Program-made: the position numbers and the translations under genes
Shown: positions 9,722 through 22,300 of the stretch, piece after piece
Layout of the letters: every line of letters starts with the position of its first letter
Numbering within the stretch: the first letter of the stretch is position 1
Origin: Phoronis ovalis
Lineage: Eukaryota; Phoronida; Phoronidae
DNA: 24,880 bases
NCBI GenBank assembly: GCA_028565635.1
Contig: JAOXYB010062167.1
Span: 1 to 24,880 of the forward strand
Direction: 5' to 3'
The notes under the pieces: generated by a model
The model's input: only the letters and a program-made list of their open reading frames with translations
Database searches by the model: none
What the model was told of the DNA's origin: nothing

Positions 9722-11807
9722 CTGAAGAAGAATATAAGGAATAATTCTTTATTTTTAGATTAAAATACAACAATTATACTTCCATCCAAACACCAGATGG
9801 TGTATTCATAAATGAGGAAACAGTCGGGTTCAAAAATGTTATATCTTGTACTTTTCAGTATTTTCGATTTTCGTGTTCGTGCATTACTAATACAGGTTAG
9901 ATTGACTTCCTGCAAAGAACAGATCTTTGGCATAAAATGAATGCATATCTATATCTGGCACCGGAACAAAGTTCGATGTTAATTGCTCATCATTTATACG
10001 CCACTTACCATGACGGTTTGTAATTGGATATATAATGTTGCCTGTACGTTATCATAAATATTTGATATTTGCATATAATAGCAGTCGTGTATATAAGTTA
10101 TTTCATATATAGTTATGAAGTTATAAACGTTTATTGAACTTGTCAATTATTAAGTGAGATAACTGATCGACATGTCAAGAGTTATATAAGTGTAAGTAAT
10201 AGTAAATTCATTTAGACACTGTTCTGCATCATGGTAACAGTCTATATAACTGGCCTGGAGTCATCGTGGATCTTCACAATAAACTAGGCGATCGATCAAT
10301 TTGGCATTTGAACCGAAATAATTTTAGTTTTAACTATTAGAAATTTCCTCTTTTTAAAAACTTAGAAGTTCGAACTGCTAGATATTTAAGTAAAATTGGA
10401 ATTACCCACAAAGTGGTCGCTCCCAATGTACTTTACGCGGCATAAATATCTCCAGTCGACCGATTGAAAGCGAAGACAGGTGCTTTAGCATACTTCTGTT
10501 TTATGTTGTATCAAAGGTCCCTCCATTTAAACAAACAAAAAGTTATGAATAATTTAGATATTCATCAGATTCTATCACTACAGCTTTGCAAAAAAAATGG
10601 GTGTTTGAAATGTTTTAAGAAATTGAGGTTGGAGATAGAACCAAATGATCGGAAGAATATGGATGAAAATATATATGTTCTCGTAAAATCTTGTTTGGTG
10701 CTTAAACTATTGGGATATATAAATACAGAATGAACATTAAACTACTTGTACTTCTGTTACAAAGCCAGAACCTAGATTATCAACAAAGCAAACGTAATTA
10801 CCATAAATCACAATGGAATACACTTTTGTAATGGGAATTGTAAATTAATCTTTTAATCATGCAAACTTTGAATACTCATGTTTGATTGACGATCAACAAG
10901 AACGATCATGCTTACGTACACCAAGTTGGTTCTAGCTGAAACCTAGGATATATAAAACTCTAAGAGTTTTATATATCCTAGGTGAAACTCATAGAAATAA
11001 ATTCTTGTTGATTACAAACAAACTAAACACCCTAATACTTGCTTTGATATTTATATCATGACCAACCTGTTCATATGTAAGGTATTTACTGATATGCAAT
11101 TATCCTATAGGTGCAGTTTGATTCTAAAGAAAGAAGTTGTCGAAATGTTTGCTGTATAAGATAGACATCAATACAAAATGAATAGGTTATCCATAAAATA
11201 ATGGAAGTTAAAAAAAATAATCTGGTCATTGTTTTAATGAAAGTCTTCGTACATCTATATATCTCCTCAACTATAAAGGCGTTACTTTACAGATTAAATG
11301 TTATTTTCGTATGTCTGATGTGCACAACTGCATGACAATAGAACAAATGCTCTTACCTAAATTGTTTGCATAGTGAAAATCAATGTTGACTCCACAATCT
11401 TTACAACTTTTGATAAGGGTCTTAATAACATTTTTTCGACCAGTTTTGCAAGCATACATTACTGGAGTGTTTCCGTATTTATCGGGTAAATTCGGATCAC
11501 AGGTTTCATATTGGCACAACATTTGTATAATGCGAGATTGTTCAGCAATGCATGCATGAGATAGTGCTGTTAGTCCGCTTGCATCTTGACAATCTATATT
11601 CGGGTTTTTATTCAGGAGCAAACGAACCATTTCTGAAGTCTGTTCTTCCGTGGCATCAAGATGATTTACTCGCATCATTGGAGTTTGTAAGTCATGATAG
11701 ACATCACGAATGTTTGGGTTAATATCTTCTGTTCGCAATATAGAAATAGTGCTGATGACATTTCTTGCCTCAAGTGCTTCTCGAAGTAATTTATTTGCAT
11801 CTGACAT
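8955..11807 (-). CDS. ANKRD34-like: ANKRD34-like ankyrin-repeat protein, 405 aa, 2 coding exons
   Basis: The coding exons join as complement(8955..9721, 11357..11807), 1218 nt, with one phase-1 GT-AG intron. The N-terminal 165 residues hold about four ankyrin repeats: KLLREALEARN, TPMM, NPNIDCQDASGLTALSHAC, DKYGNTPVMYA and, across the splice, ANNLGVTPMMEAM. The order, the irregular gap after TPMM and the phrase VIKTLIKSCKDCGV recall vertebrate ANKRD34A/B/C. Residues after 165 look disordered: an acidic Asp/Glu stretch at about 252-280, RRGSVSLPDL at 288-297 (a basophilic-kinase-type R-R-x-S), and a second SLPDL at 358-362. The molecular function of ANKRD34 proteins is poorly known, so none is claimed. 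The start is ATG at 11807, with an in-frame TAA a short way upstream. The family assignment is by recognition only. Confidence 0.8.
9722..11356 (-). other. intron of the ANKRD34-like gene
   Basis: 1635 nt, GT-AG, phase 1. It contains the palindrome at 10942-10982 and an opposite-strand open frame at 10464-10733. The latter's first ATG reads MLYQRSLHLNKQKVMNNL, about 76 codons, with no domain that I recognise. Confidence 0.75.
10937..10987. mobile_element. 41-bp near-perfect palindrome flanked by TGAAA direct repeats
   Basis: The arm CCTAGGATATATAAAACTC (10942-10960) is followed by TAA and its exact reverse complement (10964-10982). TGAAA stands directly on both sides, at 10937-10941 and 10983-10987. 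This is the structure of a tiny foldback or MITE-like insertion with a 5-bp target duplication. In the intron RNA it would form a 19-bp hairpin with a 3-nt loop. The element class is inferred. Confidence 0.6.
11357..11807 (-). CDS. ANKRD34-like: ANKRD34-like gene, coding exon 1
   Basis: ATG at 11807 (MSDANKLLREALEARN) to AAC AAT TTA G, followed by the donor GTAAGA at 11356. Phase 1, 451 nt. The same frame opens a little further upstream at a TTG, but that is not a normal animal start, and the in-frame TAA lies just above it. Confidence 0.85.
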
Positions 11808-12123
11808 GCTTCGCTTTGTATAGTTCTCCAAGAGAAAATATTATCTTTATATCATCGTTAACCCAATTTCATGACTACACTTGATATCGCTGGTTGACTT
11901 GATACCTTCAAAAAAAAAATCATAACAGTAGTATATATATATCTCACAGCCAGATACTTCACTAACACGAAACAGAAATAAAAGACGTAATTACTTTGCT
12001 GCGCCAGTAGCTTATAAAATGTTGTTTGCGTAGTCATTATGAAATTAGCAATAACTTTTGCATCATTACAAGCCGTCATTAGCGAAAACAACATAATTCA
12101 CATGCAGTGCTACCCGCCGGGGA

Positions 12124-12132
12124 TTTTATATA
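12124..12132 (-). promoter_or_regulatory. TATA-like promoter element of the ANKRD34-like gene
   Basis: TATATAAAA on the minus strand is followed by a short G+C-rich stretch (TCCCCGGCGGG), an unusual composition for this window, and is preceded by an octamer-like ATGCAAAC. Transcription would start near 12100, giving a leader of about 290 nt if unspliced. That leader would contain a 78-codon upstream frame starting near 12094, so leader splicing is possible. Confidence 0.35.
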
Positions 12133-15100
12133 ATGTTTGCATCTTAGTCATCTAATCTATTATCTGACATTACTTAGTAATACAATTATAATCATCATTC
12201 CCAAGAGGTAATGAGCAATAAACTTTTTTCCTCAATTATGTTGTATTTAGTACACCGTATGTTACATTTTATTTATTAGGAATTTACGAAAAAGGTTGTT
12301 GGATTCGATGTAGCAGAATGGATGTCTGCATTGAGTACAAGTTACTAACTAGAGTGATATAAAATGTTTGTCGGAACTAAATGCTGAAAAGTACTTATTT
12401 TTATTTGTTTTAAATTTACCATGGTAAAATTTAGTTGTAGCATTCACAATTTATAAATTGTATTAGGGAGACAGACACCTAGAGAAACTCTATGTAAAGG
12501 ATGCATAAAGTTTAATTCAACTTCAAATGATATCATGCTAGAGGATTTTGTAAGGGCGATGAAATCGCAGGACAGTTCTTTAATATCCAATATAATGTAG
12601 CAAGATATATAATTTTTAAAAATACATCCACAAATGTAAACTGTTAATGCTCGTTGTAGATGTTACTTTGTAAAATGTTTTGTCACTCCCACTAATCGAT
12701 ACCGTACAATACTGAGTTGCTGGAAATCCGTACAAAATTGATTTATTATTTGAGAGGATGGGCATAATCTACCAGCTAGCTGTTTCAGGGGGTAGGTCAA
12801 GTGCGACTATTTCCTCAGTGAATCAAATAAACATGGTCCATCTTTTGAAATAACAACTCAATTTGCATGGATTTGTAAGTGTCTATGGGCCTATGGCCTT
12901 TTAACAAGAAATTGTTTTTAAAAATCGTTATATTGTTACATATTACTTAATATAAATGGGCTGCCACGATATATTTGAGTGGGTATCTTTTAAATTAATT
13001 TAATGCGTACAACTGTACAGACAAATTTTCGGTATATGTCAAAAGTAACTCATTTCGCCTGTTTCATTTTGGACTACATTTATAGTGATATTCTCCACAC
13101 AGACTCTAAATTGTTAATCTTATTCAATTACCTTTAAATTATTACGTAACATCAATATAAATACTTTGTTTATGTTACTTGCATTTACTTGTAAGGATCA
13201 ATTTTCGATAATTAAATTAATAAAGCCGTATTTACCTACTCTGCCGTTTGAACACAAGTTAAGGAAAAAGCGAAACCTTGCTCAGACATCTGATTCTACT
13301 TTGCACATGGTCATGGCTGAAAATATGAAAATGCACCTATAATAGAATCCTTTCTAATTACAGTTTCCGTGTTCACCTCTAAGAGGATGTTTGTGGTGTT
13401 ACATAAAGCAATTATGCAATGTAAAATAGTTTGTTATATTCATAAAATTGTATATTTATTCTGCTACAGAACAAAATTTCATAAAGAATTTATTCTTAAC
13501 CTTTTATAAATTTGTAAAATGTAAAGGACGAGTAATTAAAATAACACAAATTGTTTTTTTTCAGTGCATTGAGTACTAGACTAATCCTCACATCTCACAT
13601 TAAGTTTCTCATAATACCCCTGGTGGATAAGACTCGATACACTAACCATATGCAAGAATTCCTTATAATAAGAAGTCAGAACCTTACCATTAACATTGAT
13701 TATAAAACCATTTTAACAGAACTGAAGTTCAATTCGCAAAAAAAACGTCAAAATGCAACCTAATATTTAGCTCTATAAAACGAAACTTGTACATGCTATT
13801 ATTCCCAGCGTTCAAAAAGTAATATTTTAAAGTTGTTCATGTCAGTCCCTTTCATGTACCATTTTAATAGCACTGTACGCATGTGAAAGCTTTACATATA
13901 GACTGTGAAGTTATAACATTTCAAGTGGTGACAAAATAGTTAGTACACAATTACTTATCATACTTGTTTTAGCATATTTAGAAAACTGTAAACAGGGTAG
14001 CTAAAATAACCACATTTTTACAACTACTTGTCCTACTTATTCTGAAGGGTGACATTTGCAAAGCTGGTAAATCACGCGCCTTTTTCCAAATTGAAACGTT
14101 TTAAAATGCTAGTGTATGCAGTTTGTCTCTAATCGTTCCCTTTTCTGGGCAAAATAATAATGAGTACATGTATATAGTAAAAATCGCACTTACCGTTTTT
14201 AGTATTTACCAGTCACTGACATAAGATTCCGGGATAAGATATCATGCATTTAATAAGATATTGACGAACAGATTATAGTTACTATAGCTCAATATTCCGG
14301 TACTCGATAGCTTACCGTATCCTGAGAAGAATGAAGTAAATTATATGGATTACGGTACTGCACTCTCCTTGATCATGGTACTAAATTCAAATGGAAATTA
14401 AATGTTTTATGTGAATGTACTCTCGTGAGGCAATCGCTTACTTAGTAGTACGCGGTTCATAAAGTACACTGGTCCTGGAGGATGCATCTTGTTATCTTAT
14501 CACTTTTGTTGACTATATAAAATTAGGTACATGTACGATTAAACATGTATTTTCACCTTTATCTGTATAGCTCGTCATATACGTACGTAAATACTGCTTC
14601 ATCTTGTATTCAGCTGATAAAAAATAAGGTGCGACGGCAATCTGTAAATCAAATAGTGAAACAATAATAACAGTACTCTTCACAAATTGATACTAAGATG
14701 AAATATTAATACCAAACTAATGACATTTTTACTTGGCTTAGACGCTATGCTTTTACAAAAAAAATCTCCAATCTCAAGCACTCTCATAAATCATGTGTTT
14801 AATTCACACATCACATTGTTGATTCAGATTTTACGTCACAAATATCACCAGGAGTATGAAGTATACACCGTAAAAAATATAGTTCATTTTATTGAACAAC
14901 AAAATTATTAATATTTTAGATCTCTGAAAAACGAATGATGTGCTACTATTTATAATCAAGAACAGAAGAATTTGTTATTTTTTATGCTTACATGCACTAA
15001 TATAATTGTTAACTCACTTATATAAGAATCGTTTCCTTGACATATAATTGAGTACATTCGCTAAAGTCTCCCCATCAATTCCCAGGAGATGAGGCGGAAA

Positions 15101-16188
15101 ATAAACACTTTCGTGTAACACTGTGTGCTATATCAATATGTAGGCTGTTCGTAGTGGTACTATTTTTTACTTACAAAATTACAGCATCCATTTTCTGATA
15201 TACCTTCGCTACAACATAGCGTGTATAACATACGATCAAAGTGTGCGATTTAATATTCTGTTTGCGTTCTGCGGCTGATTTCTACTCATATTTCAAGTTA
15301 TACAACAAATTACAAAATGAACTGAAAATTCATGACCGAAGCATTTTCTAAAAACGGTAACCTTCTCAGAGGTGCATGTAAATTCTACATAAACTAGCTC
15401 ATTGTGATTCACGTATAACAGGCCAGGTAATGAGACTAAATTAAGAATGAATGAAAGAAATCCCTGTGGGAGTGTGAATATGTATTAAAGATTTCGATCG
15501 TTGAGAGCCGAATTTTAAGTGATTATTACAAACTCTTATTCGTTCATTGATCTTAAATATTTGTCAACTTGTCAAGCCTAATTTGCAGTACTCAGTAGAC
15601 ATTTAATAATTATTTATGAATAAAGTTTTGCCTTTTTAAATTTCAAAAAGAAATTTGGGAGAAATTATTAGAAAGTGCACACACTGTCTTGATGTTTGCA
15701 TGAATCTGTAGATATGTCATAAAATTAATTTAATTTAATTAACAAATTGTCATTTGAGCACAATACTTACTAAGACAAAATAACATGATTTATTTTCAGG
15801 TACCTTACCTTGACCTTTCCTTACTATAAAATGTGGATTACAAATAACAGTTTAAAATCGTATGATTTGATTATTACAAAATACTAAAACACGCTTATGA
15901 GTTTGTGGCTACACCTGTTGAGTAATTATGGAACTAATTTTTGGATTTCGTTAAAAAATTATCAGTTATGGACATCAGGTATTGCGAACTACGCCCTCTC
16001 ACTGGGTCAGAAGGTAAATAACGTAATACTCGATACTAGCTATTCAGCACTCACATAAATCACTATGTATCAGATTCTGTAAATGAGTGCTTTTCCGGCC
16101 TTTTTTTTAAATGGACTTTCCCTAGTACACAATTCGTCACGTTATGTTCGTTGCTCCCCTCAGCATTAAATAGACTTTTCTCTGTCGA
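12133..16188. other. head-to-head intergenic region, no supported gene
   Basis: About 4 kb of A+T-rich sequence between the 5' ends of the ANKRD34-like gene (minus) and the secreted-protein gene (plus). It contains short A+T palindromes, such as TTTACCATGGTAAA near 12415 and CAATTTATAAATTG at 12447-12460. It also has open frames of 60-70 codons at 13551 and 14720 without splice context, domain or codon signal. Confidence 0.55.
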
Positions 16189-16196
16189 TATAAAAG
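16189..16196 (+). promoter_or_regulatory. TATA box of the secreted acidic protein gene
   Basis: TATAAAAG, a consensus TATA box, lies 80-87 nt upstream of the start codon of the signal-peptide exon. Transcription would begin near 16220, leaving a leader of about 55 nt. The position is well suited to a strongly or tissue-specifically expressed secretory gene, but no transcript evidence is available. Confidence 0.6.
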
Positions 16197-16275
16197 ATTT
16201 CGCATCCAAATAAGCCGTATTCTCTCTTTTGTTTTAATTGTTATACTGCTGTGCCCATCTCATACAATAATAATC

Positions 16276-16330
16276 ATGAGGACATTATATATCCGGGGCG
16301 TTTTAATTTGGATGGCTATCGTTAACGTTG
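16276..16330 (+). CDS. secreted acidic protein, exon 1 (signal peptide)
   Basis: The ATG at 16276 encodes MRTLYIRGVLIWMAIVNV plus the first base of Gly19, followed by the donor GTAAGTG. A basic start and hydrophobic core are typical of a signal peptide. A TATA box lies 80 nt upstream. Confidence 0.75.
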
Positions 16331-19300
16331 GTAAGTGAAATGAATGTTATATATTTAAGGTAAATTACCCGATCATGTAACTAGTTCTTATCTTTTGATA
16401 TAGTTTACGGTAAGTCTGTTTAGTCATCAAAGATTTCTCCGATAAAGTATATTGTCTATCCGATTTTATCTTCAACTAGATACAATATATATATAATTTA
16501 CCTAGGTGTTCAATGAACACAGAAAGCAACAACATCTCGTGCTATTTTTGATATAAATGTTTCTTCTATTTAATTCATTTCACCTATAGTTCGACAGAAA
16601 CCATCAAATTCTGTATTTTCTGCGATAGTTTTAACACAATACCTAATAATTTGATAGACATTCATGAATCACAATTCACAGAAGCAAGACAGTTTGATTC
16701 ATAATAGTAGCTGTTGTTTATTTTTCACATTTATCACATTACTTTTTTCACAGTAACATTTATCGTTTTTTAATATAACATGAAAATAAAATTGACGTAT
16801 ATAAAGTCTATATTATACTATGATATGTTGACAATGTAAAACTGTTGCAAATTATATTTCTTGTCTTTAATATCTAAACAATATTACAAGCAATTAAGTT
16901 AATTTTTTTCATAGAATTTCATTTTTAATTGATAAAATCATAATCCCATGTTATATTCTACGAAATCTATGTATGCCGGGTGTCAAGGGTTCTAATAAAA
17001 AAAATTCTAACCGATGAAACAACTTCAAGACTATATAATTTCTACATGTCATAACAGGAACTATGTGGAGCTGTGGTCACGCCGGACTGTCTCAAGTTAG
17101 AACAATTGTTACTTCGTGACTAATACCGACAGGTATTAAATGAATATTTTATTGGTTAATTAAATTACTATACACGATGCATTTTGTTTGCGACTAGTCA
17201 TGTATGCAAAGTAATTTCACTTAAACAGGATTTCCCATACAGTCATGAATGATTGATATATTTTTTTCATATTTTCAAGAAAAATATAAATGTTGTAACC
17301 AAAAAAATGGAAAAATATAAATCACGTGGGCTTACGAGGAAATAAAGAATTGATCTTGTAGAAGCACAAGTGATAATTAGGCTTTGCAATAAGTGGGTTG
17401 GGGTTTTAATGAGTTGGCAGAATGTACTTAATACTTCCCCGAGGTCCCGAGGCAAAGGACCGTAACCATAAAGGTAAATCCCTAAGTAAACATATGAAGG
17501 TTGGTTTAGGGTAGAACTATAACTATATATAAAAATCTTTATGCTACAGAAATCTCAATTTGAGCCTCTACGCTACATAATTTAATGATCATTCCAATTA
17601 AACAAATCTAATTCCCAAGTGAATGATTATCATGATATCGATATTAAAGTAACTCATCAAGAAGTGAAGAATAAGGAGCTGGCAGGGATACATAACCGGA
17701 ATAGATGATCTAATACCGTTCCTTGATTTCATACACTACAAATATTAGAAATATTAGATATTTTATAAATTGCTTATTTTGTTCGTTTCCTTTTGCAAAA
17801 CTGGTGTGATGAGATCGAAAATTGCCCTAAGAACATTATTTTCTAATAAAGCGCGATATAAGCTGTTGATTTTATTTCATAAAATGACCAAATCAAACGG
17901 CTCATCATAATTTTTACTAAATTCGTCCACAAAATATTTTTTTTCAAAAACAAACAATGCGATCCGAAATAAAGCGGCATTTAACGGGCAGTGAAGACAT
18001 TAAGTTTATTATGTGGCTCAGGTGCAATTTATATATGCAAATTACTTTGGATTGACATTAAAACCAGGTGTACGACTACAGTTATTTAATAGACTTCCCT
18101 AAGCTTGTTTTACCAGGAATCCACAAAAGATCTAAGGGTGGTAGCTACTAAAAGGAGTACTTCATCATCATCCTTATTGTGCGTAGGTGCTGTCACCTGG
18201 ATTGTCACACAGCAGCTGCTTGACTATTTTTTTCTTTTTAGATAACCAGTTTTGGCTTGCTACTGACGGTATATTTTTGTTTGTGTTTTTTTGTTAACAT
18301 GATTTGCTGTTATTTTGTAAAAAAAGCACACTGCTTCTAACCTATGACATGGTTAGCACTGCAGATCTGCACAATTTCGTAAATATTTATCACCTGTTCT
18401 TTAAAATGCTGCAACTATGAAAAACATCTGATTATATTTTTTTATTTCATTTTTTGTCAACTTAAGCAGTTATCTCCACAAACGATTACAAAATACTACA
18501 ATTTGTAATCTTCATTAATATTTTGGTCTTTTTGCTCATTGTGTTTTAATTGCATTAATGGCAGTGCCAGTGGTCTACAGTATCAGTATTTATAAACTTA
18601 ACGTCTTTACAGAGAACGGCCAGAGGACGGTCGGAGGACGGCCAGATGACGGCCAGAGCACGTCCAGAGTACGGCCAGAGTACGGTGCGAAAACCTGCTG
18701 TGACTGGCATTCATCGTACATTCACGAACATTTCACGAACGCTTTCGGTTGTACTCGCTGACTTTCGGACTAGTTTATTATAGTATATTTAGAATAAATT
18801 TATTGCACACGTGGATATGTAGTAACGGGAAATTCGTTACACGAAATGATTTAGTAATTTAATGATATAATCAGCATGCAATCGTCAGATAACCGTACCA
18901 GATTTTTGCCGTGATATTTATTGTAGTTGTGATATTTACATTCTTTATTTTACAACGCCTTTTATTTTTTTAGCCGATCACAATTACAGGTACATATGTA
19001 TAAAAAGATTACTAAGATATGTAACGGGAATAATTAATAGTATTCCAGTGCATGACAGCTAGGGATTTCCTATAATTATGTTGTTCTACTGACTTAGAAC
19101 AATTGAAGATGTGCGTATTTACTGAAAATAATGTATTTGTGTGAATTAAAGGAATGCTGTTGTAATTATATGGCATTATATTGCCGCAGTGAATCCATAT
19201 TGACAGTCAACCACGCATGTTAAGCAGCTGGGTTTGCCTTTCAAAAAGTCGATACCCGCATGATGTAATAAATAAGAAAATAAATTAACAGTAATTTAGT

Positions 19301-22300
19301 TGAATAATACTGTGCATTTATTTGAACATAGAACAGCTATTTACAGTATATCATATTTACATTCCGTATTACGCATTTACAAGATATTGATATATTGAAA
19401 TAAATGTTTAATTTTTAATATAAATGCAAGTACTATGTTTTTCGAGTCAAATTTTATTAATTGTTACGCAACAATACAGTTTAATTTCTGGTAGAGTGAT
19501 TCGAAATATTGCATATCAGAAGCCAATTCCCTCGCCTTTCTTCTCGATAACAGCCGGGATAACTTTTTGTTTGACGTCCTCTATATAATTTCTTCCATTA
19601 TTTGTTTTACAGAATTTAAAAAACTCACAAAATGACTTAATTTTCTTTCAATTAAACCTTTGCTACATAGTTTGTGCAGTTAAGTGAAATAATCAGTTGT
19701 ATGTACTTGTCGCCTCTTCAAAGACACTGGTGAGACTGTCTGTATAAAGTAGTATAGCATATTTACCAATATTATGTATTTACCATATAAGTATAGTGTT
19801 TCATTTTTGATCGGTTAATTGGTGTTAAACATAGATTGCTTATTATGCATTCACTTTTATATCGTATTATCATATACTAACCTCATATTTTATTGTTATA
19901 TATGCAAACTTTGAAATAAAATATATCGTTGTTGCAATAAATACCATACTATCAACGGGACTATGAACCAGATATACATTTTTAAAATGGCTTTCTTGGA
20001 ATTGTTGATTAAGTGTAACACAATATACTACTATTAAAATATGTACGATTTAATCGAATTAGTTTCCTTAGAGAACGGAAATCTAAATTTTGCTGTTAGG
20101 GTTGAAATAAAGAATTCTAATATAGACTTATAAATGAGATATTAATTTAGCTTCAAAACGATTCTTACTTTGAGAAGTGGATAGCTTTCAGTCTTTTTAC
20201 AAGACGCTGTCCATTGCTGAAAGTAAGATTCAATTTTAGACTAAATTTATATTTAATAATAATATTTCCTTGAAGCGAGGTGTCATCCACTAAACACGCT
20301 TTCTGATAGTTTTATACATATTTAATGATAGGGTCTTGCAATCTATCTCTGTTCGTGTTGAACAATGAGGAAACAAGTTAACGCCTGTGTATGCACATGA
20401 GAAGAAACAATGTGTAGCGAAGCTATTTATCAATATAAACGTGTCTCCAAGGTGACATTCCAATTACCTGTTGTACGAGAAGAAAGACATCATTAAGTAC
20501 TTGATTGCTATAGTTACGTCAAGATGTTACATGCTTCGTGCAAAGGAAACACGTCCTCGAATATACGATATGCTTGGCACATTATATTAATTAACTGGGT
20601 GCTAATTACTGAATTTAAGTTCAGTACGGGGGCTTTATTGTACACGAATCAATTTCTTATCATTTAAATCTCATCTATGAACGCCCAATTGTAACAATTA
20701 AATCATCGAACTGAAGTGTCCATTGTTTTCAACAGATTTAAATTCTATATCCATTTTCGGTCTTTTTATGCAGTAAGTAATTGAGAATGATTCAGTTGTA
20801 TCTCAATGGATTATTTTTATATCAAATTAACAAGCACGCACCTGACAGTATACTAATAATTGTCTGTCAGATGTTATTTTTGATGTCACTTCAATAAATA
20901 TAAACAGTACCCAAGTGCGTTTTTTTTTGTGTTATAACACGTAACTTTGCGTACGGGATTTTACTTTACACTGGCATCATAAAGGAGTCCGGATGTGCAT
21001 AAATGGAACTTGGTTTATAGATTCCTTGAATATTAATAACATCATCAAACTAAATCCATAAGTCACTTGTTATATGGGTTTCAACAACTAAGTTAAAATC
21101 CATACAATTGCTGCATCGATTCTGTTTTTGCTTTTTTTCTTCTACAAATTTTGTCCGAAGCTTTTTTTCAGAAAGTACTAGTAGATTTAAACGAAAGGGA
21201 ACAATTTTGTTAAATGTAGGTTGGCGGACATCTTTAATCAATAATGACGGCCATGGCAAAATCATATTCTTTGACAATTCGATCGGAAAGTATTTAGCCG
21301 ATTTCAGCGAAAATTGGATCAAACTGTTTGCTATTATCTGGAGATAAATTTTTGGGTGAAAAGCACAGGACCGACTTCAATAAAACTCGGATTAAAATGT
21401 TTACTGAGTCAGCCTTAAGCGGAAATCTGTACATAGTGGACAATTTGGCGGCCATCTTGAATTTAAAATAGCTACCATGTCAAAAACTTTGCGTTAGAAT
21501 TAAGCTATATAACCAGTGTTGAAAGCAAATTTATAACAACAATTCACATATTACAAGGGTTATATTAAATTGTTGCAAGTTTTAATTGTGCGGTATTTGC
21601 TAAATGTTCAGTTTCAGTATATAAGGTTTCACTTCATGTAGGATGTCTGTGGTGAAATAGGATATATTTAAATCGCGTATCCGCAATTTAATTGTATCTT
21701 GACTCAGTGTTTTAGTGAAAAACTGTGATATCTCAGTACCTTGATGTATTTTTGTAGAAAGAAATTAGAAGAAAATGATAAAAATCATATACCTGTAGGT
21801 TATTATTAGATTATAATAAGTTCAGAGCTATGTTTTGATTAAAATAAACAATAAAGAAGATTACATGCTATTGTTTACAGATTATAAATGTGTTAATAGT
21901 GAATTTTAAATGGAAAATGATTTGAAAAATACGCATGTACTTTTTTACACGTTTTATAATGTCAATAGGAAAATTCTACATGACCATATTCAATCTCAAT
22001 TGCCGCTGGGAGGACATGTATGATATGCTTAGAATTCAACTGTAATAATGTAATTAATGTTTTCAACTTGCAGGAATTTCTGCACCTGTCAATAAAAATG
22101 ACGCAGTGAAAGAAGATTTAAAAAACAAGGTAAATATTTTGAACGCTTCCAATAAAGATTTTAAGTGGAAATTAACTAATAATACCAAACATTTAAAGCG
22201 AACACATGTAATAATCTCGTAAATAAGTAGCTATAATGGAATCTTTTTACTTTCAAAAGTTTTTCAAAGAAGGAATCTACAGTTTAATTTGTAATTAACA

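Larger units (their letters stand above)
16331..22073 (+). other. intron 1 of the secreted acidic protein gene (5.7 kb)
   Basis: GTAAGTG to TTGCAG, phase 1. This is by far the largest intron in the window. It contains the 11-bp minisatellite at 18611-18687 and repeat-like sequence at 21221-21460. Several 60-90-codon open frames on both strands have no supporting features. No RNA gene seen. Confidence 0.65.

Noticed and set aside
11808-11831. Upstream TTG start extending the ANKRD34-like protein by 8 residues
   Set aside because: TTG is not a normal animal start, and the ATG at 11807 gives an N-terminus that fits the family.
11858-12094. 78-codon minus-strand frame upstream of the ANKRD34-like gene
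   Set aside because: Low-complexity hydrophobic sequence with no domain; at most an upstream frame in the leader.
14720-14911. 63-codon plus-strand ORF in the head-to-head intergenic region
   Set aside because: A true ATG, but its length is expected by chance in this composition and no homology is apparent.
17267-17455. 62-codon minus-strand ORF in the large intron
   Set aside because: Short, ends in a poly-Phe/Ile tail and has no supporting signal.
18611-18687. CRISPR-like array
   Set aside because: The units are contiguous 11-mers with no spacers, and the genome is eukaryotic.
18558-18761. Plus-strand open frame through the minisatellite
   Set aside because: It is open only because the 11-bp repeat lacks stops; there are no splice sites or conserved features.
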